This document shows, one piece after another, positions 1 through 12,091 of a stretch of DNA of 64,000 nt. Both the position numbers and the translations under genes were made by a program. Source of the stretch: Chinchilla lanigera (taxonomy: Eukaryota > Chordata > Mammalia > Rodentia > Chinchillidae); assembly GCF_000276665.1 (NCBI RefSeq), contig NW_004955416.1, forward strand, positions 6,784,796-6,848,795, read 5' to 3'. Within the stretch, counting starts at the first letter, position 1. Every line of letters starts with the position of its first letter. The notes under the pieces are model-generated. The model saw nothing but the letters and a program-made list of their open reading frames with translations, was not told the DNA's origin and made no database searches.

Positions 1-167
1 GATCTGATGTCTTCTATGGCCTGATGGAGTTGTTTTTTTACTTCAGCTGCTATCATTTCAGAAATTTCAGGTGTATGACTTCCAGGGTCTTCTGTGTTGA
101 TGCCTCCTGGACTTGTTCTGGGTGGTGTGGAGGTCTGGGATTGCACTTTGCTCCTTCATTTTGTCAT
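1..167 (-). pseudogene. L1 ORF1 N-terminal remnant (inverted L1 5' end)
   Basis: Read on the minus strand, this begins with ATG codons at 167 and 159 and continues into a Pro/Thr/Ser-rich then Glu/Lys-rich stretch ending in residues like IAAEVKKQLHQAIEDI, typical of the start of an L1 ORF1 (RNA-binding chaperone of the L1 ribonucleoprotein). A stop three codons after the first ATG and at least one frameshift show it is dead. It is followed, still on the minus strand, by tandem promoter monomers. The window edge cuts the rest of the element. Confidence 0.55.
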
Positions 168-632
168 TTTTGAAGAACCAGAGTCTCCTAGTAGTGCAGT
201 CTCACTGTCCTGATTGTGAGTGGCAGGGCAAGAGTCTGAAGATCCCCAGTGCTCAGTGTAGCTCCTGTGCAGGTGAGTGGTGGCAGCCAAGCCTGGGCTG
301 ACACACTATGGGTGTAGCAGGCAGCCACCAAGGCCCTAGAGGGTGCCCAAGGCTTCGCCTGCCTTGCACGCTGGTCAGGGAGGCAGAGCCCAGACTCACC
401 GGGCTTCTTGAAGGTGTCCAGGGTTTAGCTCAGCCTGGGGCAACACACTATGGGTGTGGCGGGTAGCCACTGAGGCCCCAGAGGGTGCCTGAGGCTTTGC
501 CTGCCTTGCACTCTGGTCTGGGAGGCAGAGCCCAGACTCACCATGCTTCCCGAAGATGTCCCGGGTTCAGCCCAGCCTGGGACGACACACTATGGGTGTG
601 GTGGGTAGCCACCAAGGCCCCAGCATAATCTA
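168..632 (-). repeat. L1 5'UTR with 142-bp tandem promoter monomers
   Basis: The block starting ACACACTATGGGTGT occurs at 301, 443 and 585, an exact spacing of 142 bases. Each copy carries the same order of GC-rich sub-blocks (GGGTAGCCACC, GAGGGTGCC, GGCTTTGCCTGCCTTGCA, GGAGGCAGAGCCCAGACTCACC). Tandem 5' monomers upstream of ORF1 are the promoter design of several rodent L1 families. The third copy is cut at about 622-632, where the sequence switches to an L1 3' end in the opposite orientation. Confidence 0.7.
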
Positions 633-2012
633 ATTTTTAAATGGGCAAAGGATCCAAAGCAGATAGGCAATTGGCCAGTAAAGCTTAGAAATCTGTTCAA
701 TATTGTAAACCATTAGAAAAATGGAAATCAAAATCACAATGAGATAAGATACCTATGCTCAAAAGAAAACAAAATTATAACAAAAAAGTTATAACAAGTG
801 TTGCTGATCATGTAGTTAAACTGGATCCTCATATACTGTTGATGGCAATTTAAAACTGGACAGTTCCTTTGGGAAACATTCTAACAGCTCCTCAAAAGGT
901 TAAACACAGTTACCATATCACCCAATATATGTGCTTCCTATTACTGCAAAAACCAATTATTACAAACTTGGTTGCTTAAAACAATACGTAATTACTACAG
1001 AACAAAAAACAGAATTATAGCTCTGGAGGTCAACTAATCAGAATCTCAATTGGCGATAATCAAGGCTCAGTGGGGCTGTGTTCCTTTCGGGGCTCTGGGG
1101 AAATTTACTTTCTTGCTTCCTCTAGCTTGTAAAAGCTTCCCAATTTTTTTGTCACTCAGAGTATTTCTTATACTGTATCACTCTAACTCTGACTGTTTGC
1201 TTTTCCAAAATTTGACAGACTCTCTGAATTATATGGAGCCCACACAGATAATCCAGAATTTTGCAATTTTACAGTGCACTGATGAGCAACCTTAATTTCA
1301 TCTGAACCCTTAATTCCAAGTCTAATTACTCTGTGATATAAAATACTCACAGGTCCCAGGGATTAGGTAATGGATATCTCTAAGGGATAGTGAGGCAGGA
1401 GGCATTATTCTTTGTCTATCACATCCAGCAATTGTACTCCTTGGTATATAACCAACAGAAATGAAAAAAACATGCCCACACAGAAACTTATACAAGAGTG
1501 CTCACAGAAAGTTTACTCATAATAGCCAAAAAGTGAAAACATCCAAATTTTATCAACTTATGAACAAAGAAAATGAAGTATATTTATCCAATGGAATATT
1601 ATTTAGCTATAAAAGTAAATAATTAAATAAAAGTAAAAAATTAGTACTTCATAAAAATGAAGTACTAATAGACACTACAGTAAGGATGAACCTCAAAAAC
1701 ATTAGAACATGTAAAGAAGTCAGTAAGAGAAGAGTACCTATTGTACAAATACATTTCTACATATCTAGAATAAGAAAATTATTAGAGACAGAAAGTAGAT
1801 TAGTATTTGCCTAGGGCTGTATTGAAAAAGGACTGCAAGAAAATGGAGATGCTAATGATTTTAGGATTCCTTTCAAAAAAGAGTAATAAAAATGTTCTGA
1901 TTGTGGTATGGTTTCACAACTGTCAGTATGAGAAAACCTGAACTGCATACTTTAAAGGGATGAATCATATGGCAAATGAATTATACCTCAATAGAGTTAT
2001 TTTTTTTAAAGT
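633..2012 (+). repeat. old L1 3' end (L1M-type), split by a younger repeat
   Basis: The left arm (633-955) resembles the 3' part of L1 ORF2, including the run near ATGGGCAAAGGATCC. The right arm (1435-2012) continues ORF2 and ends with the 3'UTR pattern 'gattgtggtatggtttcacaac ... ctcaatagagttatttttttt', typical of ancient mammalian L1. The interruption at 956-1434 is a separate repeat. Many stops in all frames. Confidence 0.7.
956..1434. repeat. MLT/MER-type interspersed repeat inserted in L1
   Basis: The sequence begins near 'attactgcaaaaacc', contains 'tagctctggaggtcaa', and ends with 'cccagggattaggtaatgg ... cattattctttgtctatcac'. The same family recurs at about 34,530-34,936 plus 41,918-41,968, where it is the host of ERV-A. 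I recognise the layout as an ancient mammalian medium-reiterated element but cannot fix the family name. Confidence 0.5.
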
Positions 2013-3639
2013 GAGTCAATTATGTTTCTGAAGGTGTGGGGTGCAAACATGAAGAAGCTCCTAATTCAATTATTTCTCCCTTAAACCTGGTTTTAAGTCA
2101 CTATTTTGCAGAGAATTTAACCTCCAGAATATACAGCACAAAAATGTGTCTAGCCTCTCAGACACCAGCCCCAATTTCATGCACCAAGATATCTGACATT
2201 GCTTCCCTACTGGGATATGCATAAAGCTCCCCATGAAGCAGGAAACAGGGAGGCAATTGAACATATGAAATGTTTTCCTTTAAAGATATCTTCTCTGACT
2301 CTCTTTGAGATGAGAGAGAATATGACTATTATCTCCCTAGACATAGTATAAATACATTCTTTTTCTGTTTTCACAGTTCAGCAGACAGCTTTCATTTTGA
2401 CAAAAGCAAGCTTGCTGCAATCCACTAATAAAACATCATAGGCATAAGTAGAACATCAAGCTTAGCATAGCCAATTCTCTTATGTAAGAGTCTAGCTGTG
2501 AATATTTTTCATAAAATAACATTAAAGTTCTAAATATACTGATTGACAAAAAGCAATAAAGCTAAAATAAGGAGCTGGGGTCTGTCTCCACACTAGAGGG
2601 CTGGTCTAACATACATGAAGTCCTTGGGTCAAGTCCCAGTTACCACAACATAAATTTAAAACATAAATGAAAATGTTATATTCCATGAATGTTTATTATG
2701 AAGAAGAAGTCAATCAATTGTTACCTATGTTCAAAGATTTGAACAAAGAGAAATAGATTGTATTGGGGATATTTTTAAAGATTAAAAATGAATACTAAAG
2801 GATAAGCAAGGCCTATAATAAACTTCCAGGAAAGGTTTTTAAGTCTCCTTTCCTAAATGACAGGATCCTTACATCACTTTAGATTTGGCTAGATAACAAA
2901 ATAATAACTTAAGCAAGACAAATTTGTCTTTCTATCTCATTCAAAAATCCAAGAGACAGACAGTTCAGACTCTGCCCCCACAAAATCTTTAGCATTTTTC
3001 TAGCTCATTCTTTCACCTTCCCAAATACCAGGCTCCAAGTCACATAGTCCAAGACAGGAACTGGAGCTCAGTAAACACATCTGTGTTACAGATACAGCCT
3101 GGAAGTGATTTTTAAAAATGGAAAAGGAGCAGACAGTGTCCACTGTCTTTAAGAAAAATTCCAAGAAGTTATCATATGACATTTTGAATCATATGACCAC
3201 ATTGATTGCCACATGACCTGTCTTTATTCAGGCAAGCCTTGTGCCATCTAAAACCCAGGATTTCTATTGTTCTAGAAAGAGTTAGAAGGCCAGAGATATA
3301 GCTCAGTGACACAAGTGGCTGCCTAAAAAGAATTGGATAGAATACTCAACAATATCCCAGTTTCTGCCTGTCATCAACATCTATCCCTTTACTTTAGGCA
3401 AGCCCTTCAGGAATATACTTTTTACACAATGAATAAAGATTCTAAAGGAGGTAGATTTTTCATGCTATATATACCAGGAGACATTCAGTACCTCCCCATA
3501 CCCTGTGATTCCAAGTAAAGTTTCATCCTCCTTCTTTAGATTTGGGAAAGGATGCACTGATCCTTGCTAAGTACACAATCAACAGTTAACAAATAAAACT
3601 ATAAAAATGAATAAGCCAAAAACCAAATACAAAAACAAA
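2013..3639. other. no gene seen; two degraded ID-like SINE traces
   Basis: Low-complexity AT-rich DNA with no credible reading frame. At 2570-2650 and 3287-3330 there are tRNA-like patches (for example 'agagatatagctcagtgacac', an A-box type sequence) that look like decayed ID SINEs. Nothing else is recognisable. Confidence 0.35.
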
Positions 3640-6065
3640 AGAGACTTCTGGGAAGATGGCAGGGTGATGAGCAGCAGAGAAACAGCCTTTCTGACTGAGA
3701 TTTGGTATCCAGACCCTGAAACATAGCAACATGAAGAAGAGAAGAAGGAGGGAAGTAGGTCCCCAGGGCCCAGCAAGGATCTAAATCAAAAACTGAAGCC
3801 CATGAGGAGAATGAAGAGAGAGATTTCCACAAGACATTTAGAAAAGAACTAATGCCTCTATTTCTCAAACTCTTTAAGGAAATTGAAAGCAAAGCAATAC
3901 TCCCAAATTCATACCTGGAAGCATGCACTACCATGATACCAAAACCAGAGAAGGATCCAACTAAAAGAAAGAACTACAGGCCATTCATCCTAATGAAAAT
4001 AAACACAACATCCCCAATGAGATACTGACAAACAGAATGCAGCAAACCATCAAAAAGATTACACACCACGACCAAGTAGGATTAATCCCAGGGATGTATG
4101 AATAGTTCAATACACACATGCAAATCAATAAATGTAATATACCATATTAACAGAGCCAAAAGCATTTGATCATCTCAATAGATGCAGAAAAAGCACTTGA
4201 CAAAGTCTAACACCCATTCATGATTAAAAAATAAACCCTATAGAAAATTGGAATCAATGGTCTTTATCTCAATCTGACAAAAGCCATCTATGACAAACCA
4301 ACAGCCAACATCATACTAACTGGTCAAAAGCTGAAAGCTTTTACTCTAAAATCAGGAACAAGATAAGGAGCCCACTATCACCACTCCTATTCAATATAGT
4401 TTTAAAAATATTACCAAAACAATTAGACAAGAGATAGAAATACAAGGAATATGAATAACAGAGGAGAAAGTTAAATTATCATTATTTTCTGATGACATGA
4501 TACTATACATAGAAGTCCCCCAAACTCCACCAAAACACTCTCAGAATTAATTACCAAACTGAATAGTGTAGCAGGATACAAAGTCAACACTCATAAACCA
4601 ATAGCCTTCCTGTACACAAATAATAAACTCACTGAGAGAGAAATCATGGAAACAACATCTTTCACAGTAGCATTCCAAACAAATTAAATACTTAGGAGTC
4701 AATCTAACAAAGGAAGTGAAAGACCTTTAACATTGAAAACAACCATACTCTGAAAAAGTAGATCAAAGAAGACATCAAGAAATGGAAAGATATCCCTTGT
4801 TCTTGGGTAGGAAGAACCAATATAGTGAAAATGGTCATATTTTCAAAATTGTTACACAGATTTAATCCAATCCCCCCAAAAAGTACCAGTAACATATCTC
4901 ACAGAATTAGAAAAAACAGTCCTAAAGTTCATTTGGAACCAGAAGAGACCTAGGATAGCAAAAGCAAGTCTGGGCAACAAAGGCAAGGCAAAGGGCACCA
5001 CAATCTTTGACTTGAAATTATACTACAAACCTACAGTAACAAAAACAGCATGGTACTAGCAAAATAACAGACCTGAAGATCAGTGTAATAGAATAGAAGA
5101 TGCAGAAACTGATTCAGACATACTTAGCCAACTTATCTTTGACAAAGGAGCCAAACACCTTCACTAGAAGAATGACAGCCTCTTGGTGGTAGAAAAACTG
5201 GCTTTCCACATGCCAAAGTTTAAAACTAGACTCATATGTTTCACCATGCACTAAACTAAAATTGAATTGCTCAATGACCTAAAAATTAAAACAGAAACAC
5301 TTTATAAACTGGAAGACAGAATAGGTAGAACTCTTAAAGACATTGGTATAGGCAAAGTCTTTATGAACAAAGCCCTGATCACACAGGAACTATCACAAAG
5401 AATCAATACCTGGGATCTCTTCTTATTAAAAAGCTTTTGCACAGCAAGAAAAACACCAACAGAGTGAAGAGACAACCAACAATGTGGGAAAAAATTTATG
5501 CCAGCTGTTTGTCAGAGGACTAATATGTAGAATATATAATGAACTCAAAAAAAAATCAGACCTCCCCCCAATTTAAAGACCGAATCCAAAATGGGCATCT
5601 GAAAAGAATAGACATATCTCAGACAAAAAAGTAGAAATGGCAAATAAATATATGAAAAAATGTTTAATATCATTGGTCATTTAAGAGATGCAAACTAAAA
5701 CAACACTGAGATTCCACTGCACTCTAGAAAGAATGGCTATTATCAATAACAAATGCTGGAGGGGCCGTGGGGAAAAAGGAACTCTTCTCCACTGTTGGTG
5801 CAAGTATAGACTGGTGCAACCACTGTGGAAAGCAGTGTGGAGATTCCTCAAAAAACTAAAACTAAAGGTTCCATTTGACCAAGCTATTCCCCTTCTTGGT
5901 ATCTTCCCAAAAGAGTTAAAAGCATCATACCACAGCAATGAATGCACACCCATGTTTACAGCAGCACAGTTTGTAATAGCTAAAGCTTGGAAACAGCCCA
6001 AATGCCCATCAACCAATGGATGGATAAAGAAGATGAGGTTTTCTAATACAATGGAGTACTGATCT
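3640..6065 (+). pseudogene. L1 remnant: 5'UTR start joined to ORF2 reverse transcriptase and C-terminus
   Basis: Positions 3640-3790 look like an L1 transcript start (ACTTCTGGGAAGATGGCAGG). From about 3800 the frame is L1 ORF2 (endonuclease/reverse transcriptase): fragments resembling [17 protein letters not shown], then [11 protein letters not shown] and [14 protein letters not shown], are read between 3930 and 4200. The C-terminal ORF2 region appears as an open frame at 5688-6062 with [12 protein letters not shown] and [15 protein letters not shown]1 and the ORF2 endonuclease are missing between the two parts. Multiple stops and frameshifts make it inactive. Confidence 0.8.
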
Positions 6066-6097
6066 GCCATACAGAAGGATAATCTTGAGGATGGGTA

Positions 6098-6513
6098 TCT
6101 TAGTTAATTTTCTTGTTGCTGAGACAAAACACCGAACACCTAAAGTTAAAGGGGAAAGGTTTATTTAGCTCACAGTTTGTGGAGGTTTCAGTCCATAATC
6201 AGCTGGCTCCAAGGCAAGGCAGCACATGACAGAGGGCAACCATTCATGGTGGCAAAAGACAGCAAAATCAGCAAGCGAGTCAGAAACAAGCATCTTTCTG
6301 CCCTTTTTACTTAATCAGACTGCTGAAATTAGGACAGTGCCGATCCAATCAGTGAACTGATCCAGTAATCACCCACCATTAATCCCAGAACCCTTAAACC
6401 CAGTATTGAACCAAGAATTGATGACAAACTCTAGATTCACCTCCCTCCAAAAAACCCACCCCCCCATGACCACATGAGGCTTTGGGGGGACATCCAGACA
6501 CAAACCATAACAC
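6098..6513 (-). repeat. MaLR-type LTR, minus strand, inserted in the L1 3' end
   Basis: The plus strand shows the reverse of a MaLR LTR: 'ttgttgctgagacaaaacacc', 'aggtttatttagctcacag', and at the far end 'catgaggctttggggggaca' plus 'cacaaaccataacacc'. Closely similar copies lie at 10,600-10,985 and 33,872-34,288. L1 sequence resumes after the adjacent SINE. Confidence 0.6.
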
Positions 6514-6690
6514 CAGGCATGGCAGCACAATGTCTTTAATCACAGCACTTGGGAGACTGAAGCAGAAGGCTCACCGTGAGTTCAAGACCAGCCTGGGCTA
6601 CATAAGCAAGTTCCAGCCCAGCCTCTACTATGTAGCAAGACTCTGTCTCAAAACAGAAAACAAAAACAAAAACAAAACAAGAAGAATAAA
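6514..6690 (+). repeat. B1-type SINE
   Basis: Starts 'ccaggcatggcagcaca', contains 'cagcacttgggagactga' and 'gttcaagaccagcctgggc', and ends 'ctgtctcaaaacag' followed by an A-rich tail. This is the 7SL-derived B1/Alu-type layout. It sits directly behind the inverted MaLR LTR, inside an L1 3' end. Confidence 0.8.
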
Positions 6691-6900
6691 CTTCAGACAT
6701 TTCTAGCTAGATGGATGCACCTCCAACCACACTTTTAAATGAAGTAAATTGGACACATATGTTTAAATACTGCATTGTTTCTCTGGTGTGAGAAATTGAA
6801 AGTGTAAATAAGGATCAAAATATATAATAGATATTGGGAAATGGGAAGAAAATGTTCAAATGAGAAGTGAAATAAGGGGGGGAGAGGGTAATCAACTTAA
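6691..6900 (+). repeat. L1 3'UTR, continuation of the 3640-6065 element
   Basis: Resumes with 'aagaataaacttcag' and runs through 'gaagtgaaataagggggggag', matching the L1 3' end also seen at 31,380-31,680. The two arms flank the nested LTR and SINE, so the order of events is L1 first, then the LTR and SINE. Confidence 0.6.
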
Positions 6901-7124
6901 AACCTCACTCTTACCCAACTACCTCCTCTTAGCCCTGGAAAGAATAGCAACTGATGCTTTCAACATTTATACCTAGATGGTAAATGTGGTTGCATCTGTA
7001 TTATTAAAGGGTGAATCCAGGGTGCCCACTGGCTAGTTACCTGTTTCTCATTTAGAAAGCCTTGACAATAGTAATAATAATACCGATACACACTGATCAT
7101 TTCTAGGTGTGTTGCATATACTTC

Positions 7125-7962
7125 TATGATGGGCTGAACTGAGTCCCCCAAAAAAGATATGTTAAAATCCTCAGTATCTCAGAATGTGGCTTGTCAATAG
7201 CCTTTACAGAGGTAATCAATTTAAAATGAGACTTTCGCAGGAAAAACTGATTCAACATTAGCCAGGAGCTCAGGAGAAGAAAGGAAATTTTACTGACACT
7301 AGTGGACCCCAGAAGAGTAATCTCCAAACTCTGAGGCGGTGATTACAGAGAATTTGTCTTATTTATAGGGTGGTGAACAGAAGTTACAAGAGCTAGATAA
7401 TCTTTTGCTGGAGACTAGGATACAATGGGTACCTTGTGATGACCATAGTGACAAGCACAGTTGTATAGCTAGCAAGTTATTTTTAGCACACTCACAGAAG
7501 TTTCAATTTGATGGCAAATCATAAAATTTAGCGGAGTTCAGTGGCAGAGAACAGAATGACTGCATCTTTATATAACAAAATGGCTGCAGTTAGGTCAGGA
7601 TTTCTGGTCAAGATGATTTAGGTGGGCCCTCATCTATTATGACTGATATCCTTATGCAAAGGGGAAATTTAGAGATAGACACACTCAGAGGAAGGATGAT
7701 GTGAGGTCCCGCAGGGAAAAGGCCATGTGAAGAGAGGACTTGCATGATACATCTACAGGCTGAGAAACACCAGAGATTGCTGCAAACCACCAGAAGAGAG
7801 GGAGAGGCAAAGAAGGGCTCCCCTACAGGTTTAAGGTGGACTATGCCCCCGCCAGTGCCTTGATTCACACCTCCAGCCTTCAGAACTGTAAGGTAATATA
7901 TTTCTGTTGTGTTAAGCCACCCAGTTTATGGTACTGTTAAGGCAGTTGTGGGAGACTAATAC
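7125..7962 (+). repeat. MLT1/MaLR-type LTR, split by another LTR-like block
   Basis: The left arm (7125-7229) begins 'tgatgggctgaactgag' with 'aaaaaagatatgttaaaatcc'. The right arm (7613-7962) continues 'taggtgggccctcatc' and ends 'tctgttgtgttaagccaccc ... ggagactaataca', the usual MLT1-type 3' end. Both arms fit one ancestral LTR. The gap is flanked by ATGA at 7226 and 7613, a possible 4-bp target duplication. Confidence 0.65.
7230..7612 (-). repeat. LTR-like insertion inside the MLT1-type LTR
   Basis: This ~383-bp block interrupts an otherwise continuous MLT1-type repeat. On the minus strand it carries a TATA-like 'atataaagatgcagtc' and, further on, an 'aataagacaaattctc' segment, the order expected of an LTR. 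Clean TG/CA ends are not visible, so the class is uncertain. Confidence 0.35.
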
Positions 7963-8221
7963 AACTCAGGATAATTTTGAGAAAATGATAGGCTTATAAG
8001 GATGAGGCTATATGGCCAGCCATGGCTTATTTACAAATTTTAGAAACCATTATAATGATTCCATTGTCTCAAACACAAAATCTGTAGTTACAGCCTACAG
8101 ACATGTTATCTTTGCAAGTTAATAAATTAAGATTAAACTCTCTATAGGGACCTAAGCCCAGGCCCACTGATGAGAGGTAGGTCCCTGTGAGCTCATCTTG
8201 CTAATTCAAAGCTCGTTCAAA

Positions 8222-8530
8222 CATGCTATGGTTTGAATGTCTGTACCTCACTGTCCCAAAATTCCTATGCTGAAACAATTCCAATATGATGGTATTTGGA
8301 GAGGGGACTTTTGAGGGTGATTATGATCAGGCCCTTTATAAAAGACACCCCAGAGAAGTCCCTTGCCTCTTCCAGCATGAGACAACACAATGGAAGAGTG
8401 ACAAGCTCTTCTGTACTTTCCTGAGGGAGCACCTGGCAGGAGGGAGGAGTCATGGTAACCAGCAGACATGGAATCATAGCCTGATAGCTGAAGTGAAGAG
8501 GAGAATAATTCGGCTGTTAGACAGGTATCC
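8222..8530 (+). repeat. MaLR-type LTR
   Basis: Starts 'tgctatggtttgaatgtctg', the classic MaLR 5' end, and continues with 'gatggtatttggagagggga' and 'ccctttataaaagacacc' before decaying. No internal sequence is visible, so it is a solo LTR. The short open frames here are fortuitous. Confidence 0.7.
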
Positions 8531-8831
8531 CAACTTTTGAGAGCATGTGTGGAATGCCCCTGTGATGGTTGGCATCTGCACGTGGGACACAAAGGCCAAC
8601 ACAAAAATGGCCTCAATTATAGGTATTTCAAAAGTAATTTATAATCAAGAAAAGAAATCTAAATCCAAATCATTATTGCTATTATCTTTAGTTCGGCCAC
8701 TGTTAGGCCATTTTATCCTAGGGACAGATTATAATTCTGACTATGGAGAGGCAAACCTATTGCCCAACCACTCCATGAAAGTTGCTATCAGCTGAAACAG
8801 ACCCTTCAAAAGAGCCCCCAGATCAGCCCCT

Positions 8832-9176
8832 GCTGTAGTGTGGACCATGAATGTCCCCCACAAGTCCATTCCTAAAGGTTTGGTTCCCAGAGAGGTGTGA
8901 TTTTTGTAAGAGGTCCTTGGGTCATTGAGGAAATGCCTTTGAAGAGGGTTGAGGGATCCTGGTCCCCTTTTCTCTTTCTTTCATTCCCTGGCTTGTGATG
9001 AGATAAGCTGTTTTGCTCTGCCAAACATTCCCACCATGATGTGCTGCTTCACCACACCCCAAAGCAATAGGGTCAATGAGTCATGGACTGAAACCCCAAA
9101 AACTGCGAGCCAAAACAAACTTGTGCCATAAAAAGGCATTTTGTTACACGGACAGGAAGCTGACTAACACAGCCCT
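8832..9176 (+). repeat. MaLR-type LTR (ORR1/MT-like)
   Basis: A MaLR layout: 'aatgtcccccacaagtcc', 'gaggtccttgggtcattgag', then 'atggactgaaaccccaaaaa' and a 3' end 'gttacacggacaggaagctg actaacac'. Length is about 345 bp, close to a full LTR. The 3' half matches those at 28,226 and 44,243 in layout. Confidence 0.65.
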
Positions 9177-10599
9177 AGTTACAGCACTCAAACAACCACT
9201 CCTCTCCATATTTGCTCCCAGAACCACATTTTTCAAGTTACTCCCACACCTGGAATTTGAACATACCCATTGGTTAACAAATCAATACATACTCTCCGCT
9301 AGGGCAAAGATTACTACATATGCATAATTCTGCCTGAGGGAAGAAAGAAAGCCAAATTCCCAGCTAAGATGTCATCTAGATTTATAACACAATAAATATC
9401 TTTCTAGAATAGCCTTTAATTTAAAAATATTAGACATGCAGCAGGTACAGTTAAGGGTGGGGTTGAGCTGACTTCCAAAAAAAAGAAGGAGTCTTAAAGA
9501 TCTACAGATTATCCCAGTTGCAGAACACAGGGTAGGAAGTACTATCCTTCATCTTACAACTTTGAGTCATTTTCCTTATTTAATTTTCCCTTCAATCTTA
9601 GGTAAGGCCTATAAAGCTGAGTGAAGAAACTTTTAAGCTGCCATACACACATTATTCTCCCATTTAATATGAAGTTCTCTCTCTTTCCACTGCTAAAGGT
9701 AGAAAGAATAGCATCCAAAAACTGTTGGGTGGGGAGTACTACTACTGTTCTAAATTTAACCCAAACTTAATGCCACACAATTAGTAGAATGATAATGAAT
9801 AATAAAACTCATAGTCCCAAATATTTTTTATGGACCTTCCAACAAAAAGCAAAGTTAGAAGCAGACTTCCCCTGATATCTGCCAGGTATTACTACCAGTA
9901 CAGAGATTTTCAAATGTCAAGTTTCATGAAAATTATATAAGGTGCTTGTAAAAACATAGCTTCCTGGTTCCTTCTCCAAATCTACTGAGTCACAATCTAT
10001 ATTTAATAAGGTCCTGGGTGATCCTGAAAAAGGTAGTTTCAGACCACTCACTGGGAAACATTATTATAAAATTTGTATTTAAACTCACCCATATTATATA
10101 GCTGTCAGTTTAGCTATTCACCTACTCCAATATTCAAATCACAAGGAGACAGTGATCCATGGTTCTCACCATGGTCACAAGATCAGACAAGAGGACTGAT
10201 GAATAAATTAAGAAATCTTTTTTCATACTGCTCCTGGTAACCCAATAGAAGGCCTACACCCTACCCACCCTCTATTCCCACCTACCACTGAGAAAAAAAT
10301 AGATCATGGAATTAGGGCAAGAACCCATAGGCTACACAAATCTAGACCCAGGAAGTGCTTACTTTTTCTTGGTTTGCTGCCTTTAGAAGAACACACTCTA
10401 ACAAGGCCTCAAAAGTGTGAGCTTAGAAGAATTGAACTTGGACATCTCAGCAATGACCCCAAACCACTTCCATGTTCTCTCAAACTCTTCCCTCCCAAAA
10501 TCCAACCGGCCAAAGACTGAGGGAGTTCATGGGATGAGGGTCTTTCAGAACCAAAACTAAGGAAATCCTGAGCCAACCAAGATAAAACATTCCCCTACT
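9177..10599. other. no recognisable feature
   Basis: About 1.4 kb of AT-rich sequence with no credible coding frame, no SINE boxes and no LTR ends that I can support. Probably unique or very old repeat-derived DNA. Confidence 0.4.
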
Positions 10600-10985
10600 T
10601 TCTTGCAATGCTAACTTGTTAGTCAGCTTTCTGTCATGTGACAAAATACCTGAGAAGTACAACAAGCAGGAAAGGTTTATTTTGGTTAATTTCAGTCCAC
10701 AGTCAGTTGACTCCATTGCTTTTGAGCCTGTGGCAAGACAGAACATCATGGTGGGGGAACAGCATAGAAAACTGCTCACCTACAGCAGCCACGAAGCAAG
10801 AAGTATAAGGAAGAGGCTGGGGACCCAATATCCCCTTCACAGGCATATGTCAGTGACCATTCCTCCCACTAGGCCCCACCTCCTAACAGTTGCACCATAT
10901 CCCAATACTACCACAAGCTGGTGACCAAGTCTTTATTCTTGGGCCTTGGGGGTCACTTATCCACACCATAGTAACAAGGGCCAGC
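10600..10985 (-). repeat. MaLR-type LTR, minus strand
   Basis: Plus-strand text is the reverse of a MaLR LTR: 'ttagtcagctttctgtcatg tgacaaaatacc', 'ggaaaggtttattttggtta', 'catcatggtgggggaacag', 'cccacctcctaacagttgc', ending 'cacaccatag'. The family resemblance to 6098-6513 and 33,872-34,288 is clear. Confidence 0.65.
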
Positions 10986-11302
10986 TTCTCAGAGCATTGG
11001 CATTACCAGCACCAGAAACGCCATGAATACCTCAGCAGAGGGAGGTATCCATAACCAAGCAAAAGGCTCTCAGAAGGGAAGAACACTAGCCAGATCATCA
11101 CTCACTGAGAGGTCACACCTAGGCCAAACCCAGGCCCACAAGATCTGGTTCAAAAGGAGAAACCTCAGGACCTCTGAGGTCTAACCAAGAGCTCACAGAG
11201 ATCAATTTACTAGAGTCCTTGATGTCATGTAAACCTCAGACTCCAAAATGTGATGCAGAAATACAATTGCTGAAAAGTAAGAAATTAAGTTTTCCATTCA
11301 AG

Positions 11303-11456
11303 CTGGGTGTGGTAGCACATGCCTGTGATCCCAGCACTTGGGAAGCTGAGGCAGGAGGATCGTTTTGAGTTTGAGGCCAGCCTGGGCTACAAAGAGAGCT
11401 CAAGGCCAACCTGAACTGCATAGAGAGACCCTGTCTCAAAAAAACAAAAAAAAAAA
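11303..11456 (+). repeat. B1-type SINE with perfect 16-bp target-site duplication
   Basis: Body: 'gctgggtgtggtagcacatg', 'cccagcacttgggaagctga', 'gaggccagcctgggctacaa', then a second half 'ctcaaggccaacctgaactg' and 'accctgtctcaaaaaaac' with an A tail. The duplication AAGTTTTCCATTCAAG is at 11287-11302 and again at 11457-11472, so this is a complete, fairly recent L1-mobilised insertion. Confidence 0.92.
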
Positions 11457-11988
11457 AAGTTTTCCATTCAAGGACTTTAAATTCACTTTATTTACTAGAT
11501 AAGATCTAGAAGAGAGGAGAAACTAAAAAGTTAGCCAGTAATAGAAGGAGGGGGTAACCCTAAACAGCTTTTGACCTTTGCTGCACACTGGGCTTCTCTT
11601 GAAAGCTTTAAAAGCACAGATGCCTTGGCCACTTAGAGGCTTGGATCTAACTTGCCTGGGGTGAAACTGGGCTTTGGGGTCTCTGAACATGAACATGATT
11701 CCAACATGCAGCCAAGAAAAGTATCCTCACTTCAGTCAGAAGGGGAAGGTCTGCCTGACGGGGAGATGCTTGAACTGCGTAGAACCCTAGTAGGTGAGAG
11801 GGAACCGGTGAGACTGGATTTCAGAAACTGCCTGTCTCTGAACTGGGAACTAGAGGAGCACTACAGGAACTAAACCAGTGTCAGCTCTAGCGGGGCAGGG
11901 ACTTTATGTCTACACTTAGCACAGGGCTGACACCTGTGCCTATGATATAATAGGGGCTTGATATACATCTGGCAAGAAAATTAATATT

Positions 11989-12091
11989 ACTGGGCGTGGT
12001 GGTGCACACCTGTAATCCCAGCACTCAGGAGGCTGAGGCAGGAGGACTGTTTCAAGTTTGAGACCAGCCTGGGCTACAAAGTGAGCTCAAG
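11989..12091 (+). repeat. B1-type SINE, left part (split by an L1)
   Basis: 'ctgggcgtggtggtgcacac', 'cccagcactcaggaggctga' and 'gagaccagcctgggctacaa' are the B1 core. The SINE stops at 'tgagctcaag' (12082-12091) and resumes after the same ten bases at 12824-12833, where 'gccagcctgaactgcacag' and 'accctgtctcaaaaagac' complete it (to about 12,892). Confidence 0.88.

Noticed and set aside
5681..6070. 129-codon minus-strand frame
   Set aside because: It is the antisense of the L1 ORF2 C-terminal region, which is recognisable on the plus strand.
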